Shown one piece after another: positions 41,319 through 49,548 of a stretch of DNA of 64,000 bases (its first letter is position 1; each line of letters begins with the position of its first letter). Origin of the DNA: Azospirillum baldaniorum (GTDB lineage: Bacteria > Pseudomonadota > Alphaproteobacteria > Azospirillales > Azospirillaceae). The position numbers and the translations under genes were made by a program. Under the pieces are notes generated by a model. It was not told the origin of the DNA, ran no database searches, and saw nothing but the letters and a program-made list of their open reading frames with translations. The stretch spans positions 682,001 through 746,000 of the forward strand of contig NZ_CP022255.1 of the NCBI RefSeq assembly GCF_003119195.2, in the 5' to 3' direction.

Positions 41319-42614
41319 TCACGAGCGCCCCGCGGTGCCGATCACGCCACCGGCCCGCAGCTCCTCAAGTTCGTTTCCGGTGAGGTCCAGCAGATCGGAC
41401 AGCACCTCGTCCGTCTGCTCTCCCAGACGGGGCGGCACACGCCGGTAGCAGGCCGGGGTCCGGGACAGGCGCGCCGGAAAGCCGACGATCGGCACCGGCG
41501 TGCCGCCGGGCGTTTCCAACCGATGGACAAGACCACGGGCCACCACTTGCGGATCGTCGAACACTTGATCGATGCGATTGATCGGGCCGGCCGGGACCCC
41601 GCCGCCGGACAGCGCTTCGATCAGGTCCGCGGACGTCCACCGTGCCATGCTGTCCGCCAACGTGGCCTCCAGCTCCGCGCGGTGGGCCTGCCGGCCGGGG
41701 TTGCTGGCGAACCGCTCGTCCGCCAGCAAATCCTCGCGATTCAGCAGACGACACAGGGCACGGAATTGCCCGTCGTTGCCGACGGCGACGATGATGTGGC
41801 CATCGGCCGTCGCAAAGCAGCGATAGGGGACGACATTGGGATGTCCGTTGCCGAGCCGCTTCGGCACCTGACCACCAACCAGCCAGTTCATGCCCTGGTT
41901 GGCGAGCACGGCGACCTGGGTGTCCAGCAGAGCGCAATCGATGTGCTGGCCCTCGCCGGCGCGATCACGGTGGCGCAACGCCGCCAACACGGCAATGGTG
42001 GCATAAAGCCCGGTGAACAGGTCCGACACCGGCACTCCGACTTTGAGCGGCTCGCTGCCGGGTGCCCCCTCCGGCTGGCCTGTGACGCTCATCAGCCCGC
42101 TCATGCCCTGGATCAGGAAATCATAGCCGCCGCGGGGTGCGTAGGGGCCGGTCTGGCCAAAGCCGGTGATGGAACAGTAAACCAGGGCGGGGTTCTCCCG
42201 CTTCAGGCTCTCGTAATCCAAACCGTAGCGAGACAGGCCGCCGACCTTGAAATTCTCCAGGACGACGTCGCAGCTTCGTGCCAGCCGACGGACGAGAGCC
42301 GCCCCTTCCGGTTTGGCGATGTCGATGGCCAGTGACCGCTTGTTTCGGTTGCAGCTCAAGTAATAAGCGCTGGGCGGATCGTCGGTTCGGTCCCCCGGCG
42401 TGGGCCGCAGGTTGGGCGGCCCCCAGGAACGGGTGTCATCGCCCTTTTCCGGATGCTCAATCTTGATGATATCGGCGCCGAGGTCGCCCAGAATTTGGGA
42501 TGCCCAAGGACCGGCCAGCACACGGCTGAGGTCGAGCACCCGCAGCCCAGCCAGGGACATCGGGCCGGCGGCACGGTTGCCGGCTTCGTCGTGGGGTGAT
42601 TCGGGCAAGGTCAC
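41319..42614 (-). CDS. CaiB/BaiF family CoA-transferase
   Basis: 431 residues, typical family III CoA-transferase: GLRVLDLSRVLAGPWASQIL, DLGADIIKIEHPEKGDDTRS, SCNRNKRSLAIDIAKPEGAA, and the active-site Asp segment (GGYDFLIQGMSGLMSVTGQP). It activates the imported acid by transferring CoA from a donor such as succinyl-CoA. It is the first gene of the catabolic operon and is divergent from the IclR regulator. The ATG at 42614 gives a short non-conserved N-terminal extension; MSLAGLRVL at residue 19 is an alternative start. Confidence 0.92.
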   Translation of the reverse strand: MTLPESPHDEAGNRAAGPMSLAGLRVLDLSRVLAGPWASQILGDLGADIIKIEHPEKGDDTRSWGPPNLRPTPGDRTDDPPSAYYLSCNRNKRSLAIDIAKPEGAALVRRLARSCDVVLENFKVGGLSRYGLDYESLKRENPALVYCSITGFGQTGPYAPRGGYDFLIQGMSGLMSVTGQPEGAPGSEPLKVGVPVSDLFTGLYATIAVLAALRHRDRAGEGQHIDCALLDTQVAVLANQGMNWLVGGQVPKRLGNGHPNVVPYRCFATADGHIIVAVGNDGQFRALCRLLNREDLLADERFASNPGRQAHRAELEATLADSMARWTSADLIEALSGGGVPAGPINRIDQVFDDPQVVARGLVHRLETPGGTPVPIVGFPARLSRTPACYRRVPPRLGEQTDEVLSDLLDLTGNELEELRAGGVIGTAGRS

Positions 42615-42718
42615 AATGAGTGGTCTCCGGCTGCAAGCGTCACCGTTCCGGACCTGGAACGGGAGCCTCCCTTTTCACTTCTGACGCCTGGAACTTGCAT
42701 TTCCCGGCGCCATGACCA

Positions 42719-42733
42719 TTTCACTCTGTGAAA
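42719..42733. promoter_or_regulatory. Probable IclR-type operator
   Basis: TTTCACTCTGTGAAA is a perfect 6-3-6 palindrome in the divergent region between the CoA-transferase and iclR-type genes. A related half site (TTTCACTTC) lies at about 42673. The form fits operators of IclR regulators, which often sit between the regulator and its target. Confidence 0.6.
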
Positions 42734-42904
42734 CGATCATTTCATTATGGATAGGCTAACGGGCCCTCTGATAAAAGGCAACCGTCTTTTCAGCTTGGCG
42801 AAAAAACAGCGGGACGGACGGATGGCCCCTCCAACAATCCGTTGGCGATGGCGACATCGCTGGTGGACCCAAGTCCAGACGCTAAACAAGGGAACGTGAC
42901 CTCG

Positions 42905-43693
42905 ATGCCTTCCTTCAAACCCGTTGCGGCCCTGACCCGAGGCCTTGACGTCCTGCGCATCGTCAACGAACTGCGCGATGCGTCCGTTGCCGCTCTGCAC
43001 AAGGAGACGGGGCTCGACAAGGCCACGATCGTGCGAATGCTGGAGACGCTGGAGCATGAAGGTTACGTGACCCGCAACCCATCCAACTCAGGGTACGTCG
43101 CTACCGGGCGCACGCTGCAGCTTAGCCGTGGTTACGACCTGCACCACCGGATTGGGCTGCTGTGCGAACCGATCCTGACGGAGTTCCGTCAGGCGATCGG
43201 TTGGCCATCCGACGTGGCGCTGTTCGATCACGACGCCATGATCGTCGTCCAGACGAGCCGCGAAACGGGACCGCTGTTCTTCAACCGCCGCCCTGGTTTT
43301 CGCGCGCCGATCCTGGAAACCTCCATTGGGCGGGCGTATCTCGCATTCTGCGCCGACAGCGAACGGGAACGGATTCTTGCACGCCTGAGGCCCCGCACCG
43401 ATCCCGCCAACGCCCTGGCCAGCGATCCGCAACGTCTTGAGGCTCTGCTCAGCGACGTGCGGGCCCGAGGTTTCGCATGCATGGACGACTCTTACAGCGA
43501 CCGTGAATATTCTGGCCAGCTTTGGGCCATGGCGGTGCCGGTGCGTGACGAGCAGGGTATTCTCGCAACGCTCAACATCATGATGCTGCGCAGCGCTGTT
43601 TCCCCGGAATCCGCCCAGGAGCGGTTCCTTGATATGCTCATAACGAACGCCAACCGACTTGCCCATGTCCTCCGTCATGCTTCTTGCGGGTAA
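42905..43693 (+). CDS. IclR-family transcriptional regulator
   Basis: 262 residues from the ATG at 42905. In-frame starts further upstream (TTG at 42842, ATG at 42848) extend a non-conserved leader. Residues about 10-70 form the winged helix-turn-helix (ALTRGLDVLRIVNELRDASV; DKATIVRMLETLEHEGYVTR). Residues about 85-255 form the effector domain (SDVALFDHDAMIVVQTSRET; IGRAYLAFCADSERERILAR; CMDDSYSDREYSGQLWAMAV). It probably controls the divergent catabolic operon in response to its substrate or a CoA-ester. Confidence 0.9.
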   Translation: MPSFKPVAALTRGLDVLRIVNELRDASVAALHKETGLDKATIVRMLETLEHEGYVTRNPSNSGYVATGRTLQLSRGYDLHHRIGLLCEPILTEFRQAIGWPSDVALFDHDAMIVVQTSRETGPLFFNRRPGFRAPILETSIGRAYLAFCADSERERILARLRPRTDPANALASDPQRLEALLSDVRARGFACMDDSYSDREYSGQLWAMAVPVRDEQGILATLNIMMLRSAVSPESAQERFLDMLITNANRLAHVLRHASCG

Positions 43694-43745
43694 CGAGACG
43701 GCAGTGAGTGACCTTGTCGGGTGCTGTTAACGTTGCGACTGATTG

Positions 43746-43761
43746 GGTTCCGTTGCAAAGT
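43746..43761 (+). repeat. IS6-type terminal inverted repeat, left copy
   Basis: GGTTCCGTTGCAAAGT resembles the ends of IS6-family elements (IS26 ends in GGCACTGTTGCAAA). An exact inverted copy lies at 47537-47552. It is followed by an N-terminal IS6 transposase fragment, as expected for a true left end. Confidence 0.75.
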
Positions 43762-43829
43762 TTGCCTGCGGGCGAAGATCGGGCAAAACCCGTCCTCTTT
43801 CGGCGGCAGGGGTGACACGGTGAAGCGCA

Positions 43830-43980
43830 GCGGAAAGACCCGTTCAAGGGCCGGCAGTTCACGGCGGCGGCGATCCTGTGGGGGATGCGCTGGTCCTTGC
43901 AGTTTTCGATAAGCCACCGCGACCTTGAGCGGAGGCTGGCCGACCGCGGCGCGGTGGTCGATCACACGCCCACGGGTCTT
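43830..43980 (+). mobile_element. N-terminal remnant of an IS6-family transposase
   Basis: The frame reads DPFKGRQFTAAAILWGMRWS, then LQFSISHRDLERRLADRGAV, then VDHTPTG: the N-terminal region of IS6 transposases (FKGRHF..WYLRFPLSYRDLEEMMAERG pattern). The DDE domain is missing after about 43980, where methyltransferase-like sequence begins. The terminal repeat at 43746 belongs to it. Confidence 0.75.
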
Positions 43981-44054
43981 GGCAATCCCGCGAGCGTCTC
44001 GGCCCGTCGGCGCGTTCCACCTTATGCCCTCCTGCCCCCAAGCCCGTCGAGGTC

Positions 44055-44785
44055 CCGGTATGTCCCTTCGCCCGCGTCCGATTCACCCGCGACAGACGGG
44101 CCGGATCTGCGGTTCGTCGGTCCTGGTGCCGGTCATCGACCTTGGCCCGCAGGTTCTGCAGGGAGTCTTCGCCAAGCCCGGGCGGGCGGCGTTGACCGGG
44201 GAGGCCTTTCCCATGCGGCTCGTGCGTTGCGGCGCCGACCGGGATCCGGGAGCCTGCGGGCTGTTGCAGACCTCCGCCAGCGTGCCTCCCAAACGGTTGT
44301 ACCGGACCTACTGGTACCGGTCAGGCCTCAACGCGACGATGCGTGACCATCTGCGCGGCATCGCCGAACAGTCTGGGGCGTTGGCCGGCCGGCGCCGGCG
44401 GTGCTCGACATCGGCTGCAACGACGGTACCCTGCTCCGCGCCTACCCCGCGGCGTCGGCGCGGGTCGGGGTCGATCCGTCCGACATCGCTGCCGGGCTCG
44501 CAGGCGACGTCACCGTCGTCAACACCTTCTTTCCGTCCGAAGCCGCGCTGACGGAACTCGCCGGCGCCCGGTTCGACATCGTGACCTCCATCGCCATGTT
44601 CTACGACATCGAGGATCCCTGCGGGGCCGCCGCCGCGATCGCCCGGCTGCTCGCTCCGGACGGGCTGTGGGTGTTGGAACTGTCCTACCTGCCGCTCCTG
44701 CTGCTGCGGAACGCCTTCGACACGGTCTCCACGAGCATCTGGAGTATTACAGCCTCACCGTGCGGTGGGCGTCGAAGAAGGCGGG
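44055..44785 (+). pseudogene. Frameshifted SAM-dependent C-methyltransferase (zinc-binding type), truncated
   Basis: Three frames must be joined. Up to about 44395 the protein shows a zinc-binding N-terminal domain (GRICGSSVLVPVIDLGPQVL; PMRLVRCGADRDPGACGLLQ; LYRTYWYRSGLNATMRDHLR). The SAM domain follows in another frame from 44401 (VLDIGCNDGTLLRAYPAAS; FDIVTSIAMFYDIEDP; LWVLELSYLPLLLLRNAFDT). A further frame change near 44730 gives HEHLEYYSLTV, after which the C-terminal domain is gone. Intact relatives methylate NDP-sugars or similar substrates. It is a pseudogene. Confidence 0.75.
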
Positions 44786-45013
44786 ATCCAGCGCCGCCGT
44801 GACGGTGATGAGCGCGCCAGCCGCGTCCAGGCGGCCTTGCCCGAACGCGATGGTGTCCAACAGGCAGCGGGTCTCCGCCTGCTCCGGCAAGGCGCGCAGG
44901 ATCGCGCGGCAGAGATCGCCCGCCTCCCTGGCGCGACCGGCCTGATGGAACGCGAGCGCCCGGTCCAGGGCCTCGGCGAGCGTGATGGCGCCTTGCGGCG
45001 GAGCGACGTCCAT
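44747..45013 (-). pseudogene. TPR-repeat protein fragment
   Basis: 89 residues start at 45013 with tetratricopeptide-like helices (LAEALDRALAFHQAGRAREA; GDLCRAILRALPEQAETRCL; DAAGALITVTAALDPAFF). The repeat series stops abruptly at the junction with the methyltransferase remnant, so it is probably the N-terminal piece of a larger TPR protein of the glycosyltransferase-associated kind. Confidence 0.5.
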
Positions 45014-45075
45014 CCGACAATGGATAGCGTTGGCCGCAGGCCCATCGACAGGACTTTTCCGGATGGCGAGGCAGG

Positions 45076-45123
45076 GGGCTTCCAACCCGCGTAAGGCGGG
45101 TTCGATTCCCCCAGGCCGCTCCA
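45076..45123 (+). other. tRNA-like 3' half, possible attachment scar
   Basis: The segment contains an anticodon-loop-like CTTCCAA between G-rich and C-rich arms, a T-arm with GGTTCGATTCC, and an end GGCCGCTCCA with encoded CCA, as in tRNA-Gly(UCC). No matching 5' acceptor (GCGGCCT) lies at the right distance, and there are stem mismatches. It may be the 3' fragment of a tRNA gene left by an integration event. A complete functional tRNA is unlikely. Confidence 0.35.
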
Positions 45124-45173
45124 ATGCGTCTTCGTCTGCGCAAACTGCCTCAGGCTGCCTTGTCTGGTGTGCG

Positions 45174-47192
45174 TCAGAGGCCTGGGTCGATGACCGTAAA
45201 GCGGAGGTCCTGTGCCATCGCGTCCAGGACGAGGATGCTGTCCCCGCCTCCGAGATCGACATGCACGCTTCCCCCCAACTCGGTGATGTGCTCCGCCCGC
45301 CATGCCGCCGTACCGATGTCCTGCTCGAACCCCTTCAGAATGATGACGTCCAGCAGCGGGTCGAAGGCGGTCAGCACATCAGCGCCGCTGCCTGGGGCGA
45401 AGAAGAACTGGTCGCTCTCGCCGTCCCGCTCGGCAAGCAAGACATCGTCGCCGATGCCGCCATCCACGATGTCGCGCCCAGCCCCCGGCAAGAGGACATC
45501 CCGCCCGGACATGCCATAAAGGCGATCGGCACCTTCCGCCCCGTCGATGAAGTCTGCGCCGGCGCCGCCGTTCAACCGGTCGTCCCCGGCACCGGCCAAG
45601 ATGCGGTCGTCACCACCCAATCCATGAATCCGGTCCGCACCATCTCCGCCCAGCAACGTGTCGTTGCCTTGGGATCCTCGGTGGATACCGTCCGGTGCTG
45701 CGATGACACCGAGCAGCTTGGCCGTGTGATCCCAATAATCGTTCCCTGTTCCAGGGGGAAGCTCTGCAAGTACGATGGTGCCGTCCGTCGTGCCGTCGGA
45801 CAGGAAGAACCGATCCGTCTTGGCGGCGTAATCACGATCGAACCCCAGCATGTGGCCATCAAGATCCCCGAGGAGCTTGTCGCCAACGGCTCCCCCCGAT
45901 GTGTCCTGCACCTTGTGCGTGCCTTCGGGCGTGCCATCGGTCACCCACAGAGCAGCGGGATCGGCTCCGCTCTGGTCCGTCAGAAAGAAGGCCCGGCCGC
46001 CGGCAATCTCAATGTCCTGGTACATCCAATCGTTCTGATGAAGTTCGGCGGTCCCCCCAGCTGTGCCATCGCTCGCCAGAAGGCGTTGCGAGCCCGACCA
46101 ATAGCTTTCGTCCAAGAAGAGAAGGCGATCTCCATCATCGCCGGGCGCTCCCCTATCGAGCCATCCGAGCGGGTTGGCGAGTTCCTGGCTCGGCAGGAAG
46201 CTCACCTTGCCAGTAGCCTCCTCCAAAATGCCAATCAGGGAGGCAGAACCTTGTTCCACCCGGTAGGTATCCATGTCGGTCGTGAACACCACATGGCCGT
46301 TGCGCACGCCGACGATCCGCTCAAGGTCCCAACCTTGCATGGTCAGGTCGCCAAGGTAGCGCGTGCCCTCGGACGTGCCATCGGTGACCCAGAAGGTTGA
46401 ATGACGGACGGCGGTAGGCCACTCCATGCTCCCGGTCCAGTCGATGACATTCGTGACTGACACCACAAGCCCATCAGGCGAGGGGGAATAGCGGACCGCC
46501 CCGCTGTCGGGGATGAGGTTCGCAAAGGCCGTCGCGGTGCCGTTGGCATTGACGAAGGCGAGCTTGGAAGGCCAGGACGCCGCCCCCTCGTGGAAGGCCA
46601 GCCCCCTATCATTCATGCTGACCAGTGTGATGCCGTAGGACCAGGTGGGCAGCGGCGTCATCTCATGGAAGAGGACAGTTCCGGCGGCGGTGCCGTCGGA
46701 ACTCCAGATCCCATCCCGAGTGTCACCGTCTGCGTGCAGGTAGATCCGGCCGTGTGCAGCCGTCAACGCCGATGGGGAGGACCCTTGTATCCCCGGCATG
46801 AGGTCGGCAACCATCCGCGTCCCCGCCGCGGTCCCGTCGCTCACCCACAACTCACGGCCGTGAATCCCATCGTCTGCAGTGAAGAACAGCCGGTTGCCGA
46901 CCACAGTCAGGTCGTCCGGGGCGCCTGATGCGGCGCCGGCCGCAGCGTCGAACATCCGGGTCCCGCTGCTGGTGCCATCCGTGACCCAGAGTTCGCGTCC
47001 GTGCAGGCCGTCGTCGGCGGTGAAGAATACCTTTTCGCCGGCGACGACGGCGTCCTGGGGGGCGCTTCCCTCCTCGCCGGGTCTGATGTCGGCAATAAGG
47101 CGCGTTCCCAACGGCGTGCCGTCGGTGACCCAAAGTTCAGCGCCCGTGTTTTGCATCGTGGCTGTGAAAACAGCGATCTTCGTTAGTGACAT
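45174..47192 (-). CDS. ELWVTDGT-repeat protein with C-terminal RTX calcium-binding repeats
   Basis: 672 residues from the ATG at 47192 (GGAGG ribosome site). The first 480 residues carry repeats around ELWVTDGTxxGTR and FFTADDGxHGRE (for example GAELWVTDGTPLGTRLIADI), a beta-propeller-like motif of secreted proteins. Residues about 505-590 hold nonapeptide RTX repeats (GNDTLLGGDGADRIHGLGGD; GMSGRDVLLPGAGRDIVDGG). There is no N-terminal signal peptide, so type I secretion by a C-terminal signal is expected; no type I exporter is adjacent. Calcium binding and surface or extracellular location are family knowledge. Confidence 0.85.
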   Translation of the reverse strand: MSLTKIAVFTATMQNTGAELWVTDGTPLGTRLIADIRPGEEGSAPQDAVVAGEKVFFTADDGLHGRELWVTDGTSSGTRMFDAAAGAASGAPDDLTVVGNRLFFTADDGIHGRELWVSDGTAAGTRMVADLMPGIQGSSPSALTAAHGRIYLHADGDTRDGIWSSDGTAAGTVLFHEMTPLPTWSYGITLVSMNDRGLAFHEGAASWPSKLAFVNANGTATAFANLIPDSGAVRYSPSPDGLVVSVTNVIDWTGSMEWPTAVRHSTFWVTDGTSEGTRYLGDLTMQGWDLERIVGVRNGHVVFTTDMDTYRVEQGSASLIGILEEATGKVSFLPSQELANPLGWLDRGAPGDDGDRLLFLDESYWSGSQRLLASDGTAGGTAELHQNDWMYQDIEIAGGRAFFLTDQSGADPAALWVTDGTPEGTHKVQDTSGGAVGDKLLGDLDGHMLGFDRDYAAKTDRFFLSDGTTDGTIVLAELPPGTGNDYWDHTAKLLGVIAAPDGIHRGSQGNDTLLGGDGADRIHGLGGDDRILAGAGDDRLNGGAGADFIDGAEGADRLYGMSGRDVLLPGAGRDIVDGGIGDDVLLAERDGESDQFFFAPGSGADVLTAFDPLLDVIILKGFEQDIGTAAWRAEHITELGGSVHVDLGGGDSILVLDAMAQDLRFTVIDPGL

Positions 47193-47299
47193 GCCCCCTC
47201 CAATCGGATGAAGCATTGACCAAAAAATCGCGCGTCGCAGAATGACAATTTTGGGGCTACCGCACCGCAATCATAGTCAATTCATTTTATTATTATAAT

Positions 47300-47314
47300 C
47301 ACAATAATACTGTA
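47300..47314. promoter_or_regulatory. Operator-like site, degenerate copy
   Basis: CACAATAATACTGTA resembles the perfect palindrome at 47363-47377. The two are 63 bp apart, six helical turns, upstream of the RTX gene. Confidence 0.45.
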
Positions 47315-47362
47315 GCGTATATGATGCGCAATGCATTTTAATCGTATTAAAATACCCGTAGT

Positions 47363-47377
47363 CACAATAGTATTGTG
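47363..47377. promoter_or_regulatory. Operator-like perfect palindrome
   Basis: CACAATAGTATTGTG is a 7-1-7 perfect palindrome in the AT-rich region upstream of the RTX gene. The binding protein is unknown. Confidence 0.55.
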
Positions 47378-47536
47378 AAGCGGTTTAGGCTGTGCCATTT
47401 GGCATTTTAAATAGTGTATAAATGCATTGCATCAGCAAAATATATCATTTTAACAAACAATTTTTCTCCTGCAGTTGAAGCTGCTCGTGCGTACCACGGG
47501 GGCATCGGCTCGTGTCCGGGCAATAACAACTGTAGG

Positions 47537-47552
47537 ACTTTGCAACGGAACC
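47537..47552 (-). repeat. IS6-type terminal inverted repeat, right copy
   Basis: Exact inverted copy of the 16 bp at 43746-43761. No transposase sequence lies next to it, so only the end survives. The two ends bracket 3.8 kb of low-fidelity sequence and the RTX gene. Confidence 0.75.
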
Positions 47553-47595
47553 AACCTTTTGTCCAAAGGGGCTCCGTAACCTAGGGGAATTATTT

Positions 47596-47618
47596 GATAA
47601 TAAGAATAGTTCGCATTA
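47596..47618. promoter_or_regulatory. Fur-box-like site upstream of fecI
   Basis: The sequence begins GATAATAAGAATAGTTCG and ends CATTA, an imperfect match to the GATAATGATAATCATTATC Fur consensus with the GAATA/TTC dyad at its centre. Its position before an iron-uptake sigma factor gene supports iron control. Confidence 0.5.
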
Positions 47619-47765
47619 TGGGTTCGATGCGGCTATACCGGTGTGACCGGCATCCTGGGCGATGGCCCCACGGGCGCTGGTTTCTTTGCATCTGTCATTC
47701 CGCGCCTCTGTGACCGACACCCACTGCCCTCCGCTGCTTGACGACACCCACTCCTGGAGCGTCCG

Positions 47766-48290
47766 ATGACGGGCTCCGTAAGCGCTTGGGCGCGCAAGAT
47801 CGCGGAGTTGTTTGATGCGCATCGACTGCGCGTTGAGCGTGCCATCGCGCGGCGGACCGGGGATCCGCAAACGGCGGGCGATCTCGCGCAGGATGCCTTC
47901 CTGCGGCTGGCCCGCTTGCCCGATGGCGAGGCGATCCAGAATCCGGCCGGCCTGCTGTATGTGGTGGCCGACCGCGTGGCGCTGGACCATTGCCGGGCTG
48001 CCAAGCGCCAGCGCCTGCGTGAGGCCGGCCCGCCAGACGAGGAGTTGCCCTCCTCCGGCCCCGGTGCCGACATGGTGGTCGAGCGGAACCAGACCATGGC
48101 CCGGCTGCGCGGCGCCATCGACTCCCTGCCGCCCAAAACCCGTGACGTCTTCCTCCTCTATCATGTCGAAGGTTTGTCCTACCGCGCCATTGGTGAGCGG
48201 CTTGGCATCTCCCCCCGCACGGTGGAGTACCATCTGCGCACGGCGCTGGAGCAGTGCCGCGCGCATATGAAGCGGCGTCCAATGCGATGA
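47766..48290 (+). CDS. fecI: FecI-type ECF sigma factor
   Basis: 174 residues with sigma-70 region 2 (DLAQDAFLRLARLPDGEAIQ; VADRVALDHCRAAKRQRLRE) and region 4 (LPPKTRDVFLLYHVEGLSYR; AIGERLGISPRTVEYHLRTA). It is followed by fecR and a TonB receptor with an STN domain, the classic surface-signalling cascade. GGAG lies 8 nt before the ATG. A Fur-box-like site is upstream. Confidence 0.93.
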   Translation: MTGSVSAWARKIAELFDAHRLRVERAIARRTGDPQTAGDLAQDAFLRLARLPDGEAIQNPAGLLYVVADRVALDHCRAAKRQRLREAGPPDEELPSSGPGADMVVERNQTMARLRGAIDSLPPKTRDVFLLYHVEGLSYRAIGERLGISPRTVEYHLRTALEQCRAHMKRRPMR

Positions 48291-48391
48291 TGGGCCGGGC
48301 CAAGGTCCCGGCAGGTCATTTTCTTTGAGGGATTGGCCGCCCTCGACCGTCTATCCAAACACGAGACAACAGGAGCGATCAGCGGGACGCA

Positions 48392-49417
48392 ATGGATCAT
48401 CAGGATGGACAGCGCAGCGAGCCGGCGGAAGGCGGCCCGCTGGAAGGCGGCCCGGACGAGGACCGGCTGTTCTCGGAAGCCAACGCGTGGCACTTCCGCC
48501 TGCAATCCGACGACGTCCGGCCGGCGGAACGCGCCGCCTTTGCCGAATGGCTGGCCCGCAGTCCGGCTCACTCCCACGCCTGGACCGGCCTGCAGATCCT
48601 CCTTCACGACCTGAAGGAACCCGCCCGCGCCGCCTATGCCGGGTCACGCATCGCGTCTCCCCGCCGCCCCGCGGCGACCGGTATGCGGCGCCTTGCCATG
48701 GCTATGACGATCCTGCTGGTGGTCGGCGGCCTCGGCGGCTGGCACGGACCGACGCTGTACCAGAACGCCGTCGCGGATCAGGTGACTTCGACCGGACAGC
48801 GCCGGACCTTGACCCTTCCGGATGGCTCCACGGTCGACATGAACGGCGACACCGCACTGGCGCTCGATTATCGAGATGGCGAGCGGCGCGTCCGGATTCT
48901 GCGCGGCGAGGCGTGGTTCCAGGTCACGCGCGATCCCGACCATCCCTTCGTCGTCGATGGCGGGGCGGGTGCCGCCCGTGTGCTGGGAACCCAATTCAGC
49001 GTCCGGCGCGAGAACGACCGCACGACGGTCACCGTCGGCGAAGGGCTGGTGGAGGTCGTCGCCCATCGGAACGCCGACAGCAGCGCCCCCTGGCCCGACA
49101 GCGTCCGCCTGCACCCCGGCGAGAGCGCGGAGGCCGACGCCCACGGCGTGACCGGACCACGGGCGGCGGACCCCGCCGTCGCCTTCGCGTGGCGCCAGGG
49201 CCAGATCGTCTTCCGCCAGCAGTCGCTCGCCTCCGTCATCACGGCTCTGAACCGGCAATGGCCGGGCCGGGTGGTCCTGCTGAACGACGAGGCGGCGGAA
49301 CGAGTCGTATCCGCCGTCTTCGCGCTCGACCGGCCGGACGCCGTGCTCGATGCGCTGGAGCGCGGCCTCGGCGTGCGCGCCACCCGCATCACTCCCTACC
49401 TGACCCTGCTCCGCTGA
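48392..49417 (+). CDS. fecR: FecR-type anti-sigma/transmembrane signal protein
   Basis: 341 residues. The N-terminal cytoplasmic domain (DUF4880) has RLQSDDVRPAERAAFAEWLA and SHAWTGLQILL. A single membrane helix lies near residues 100-120 (RRLAMAMTILLVVGGLGGWH). The periplasmic FecR domain has GQRRTLTLPDGSTVDMNGDT and VRILRGEAWFQV. The C-terminal STN-like segment (ASVITALNRQWPGRVVLLND) contacts the receptor. It relays receptor occupancy to FecI. Confidence 0.93.
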   Translation: MDHQDGQRSEPAEGGPLEGGPDEDRLFSEANAWHFRLQSDDVRPAERAAFAEWLARSPAHSHAWTGLQILLHDLKEPARAAYAGSRIASPRRPAATGMRRLAMAMTILLVVGGLGGWHGPTLYQNAVADQVTSTGQRRTLTLPDGSTVDMNGDTALALDYRDGERRVRILRGEAWFQVTRDPDHPFVVDGGAGAARVLGTQFSVRRENDRTTVTVGEGLVEVVAHRNADSSAPWPDSVRLHPGESAEADAHGVTGPRAADPAVAFAWRQGQIVFRQQSLASVITALNRQWPGRVVLLNDEAAERVVSAVFALDRPDAVLDALERGLGVRATRITPYLTLLR

Positions 49418-49548
49418 AAAAAATCGGCGGGACCTGAAAAAAACTTCCCAGGGTTCTCCGCGCGCCCGTCGTCATGTTCGGGAAAGGAGAGAATGAGACG
49501 CAATCGCAGAAAGCGGCGCGCTCTCTCACCGGACGACAGAGGCGAGCG

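Larger units (their letters stand above)
47193..47536. other. AT-rich upstream region of the RTX gene
   Basis: This region is strikingly AT-rich compared with the rest of the window and contains no gene. It holds two related operator-like palindromes (47300-47314 and 47363-47377) and several TATAAT-like hexamers, and probably carries the promoter of the RTX protein gene. The base composition suggests foreign origin or H-NS-like silencing. Confidence 0.6.

Noticed and set aside
45076..45123. Functional tRNA gene (Gly or selenocysteine)
   Set aside because: No 5' acceptor strand pairs at the right distance and two stems have mismatches; only the 3' half is tRNA-like.
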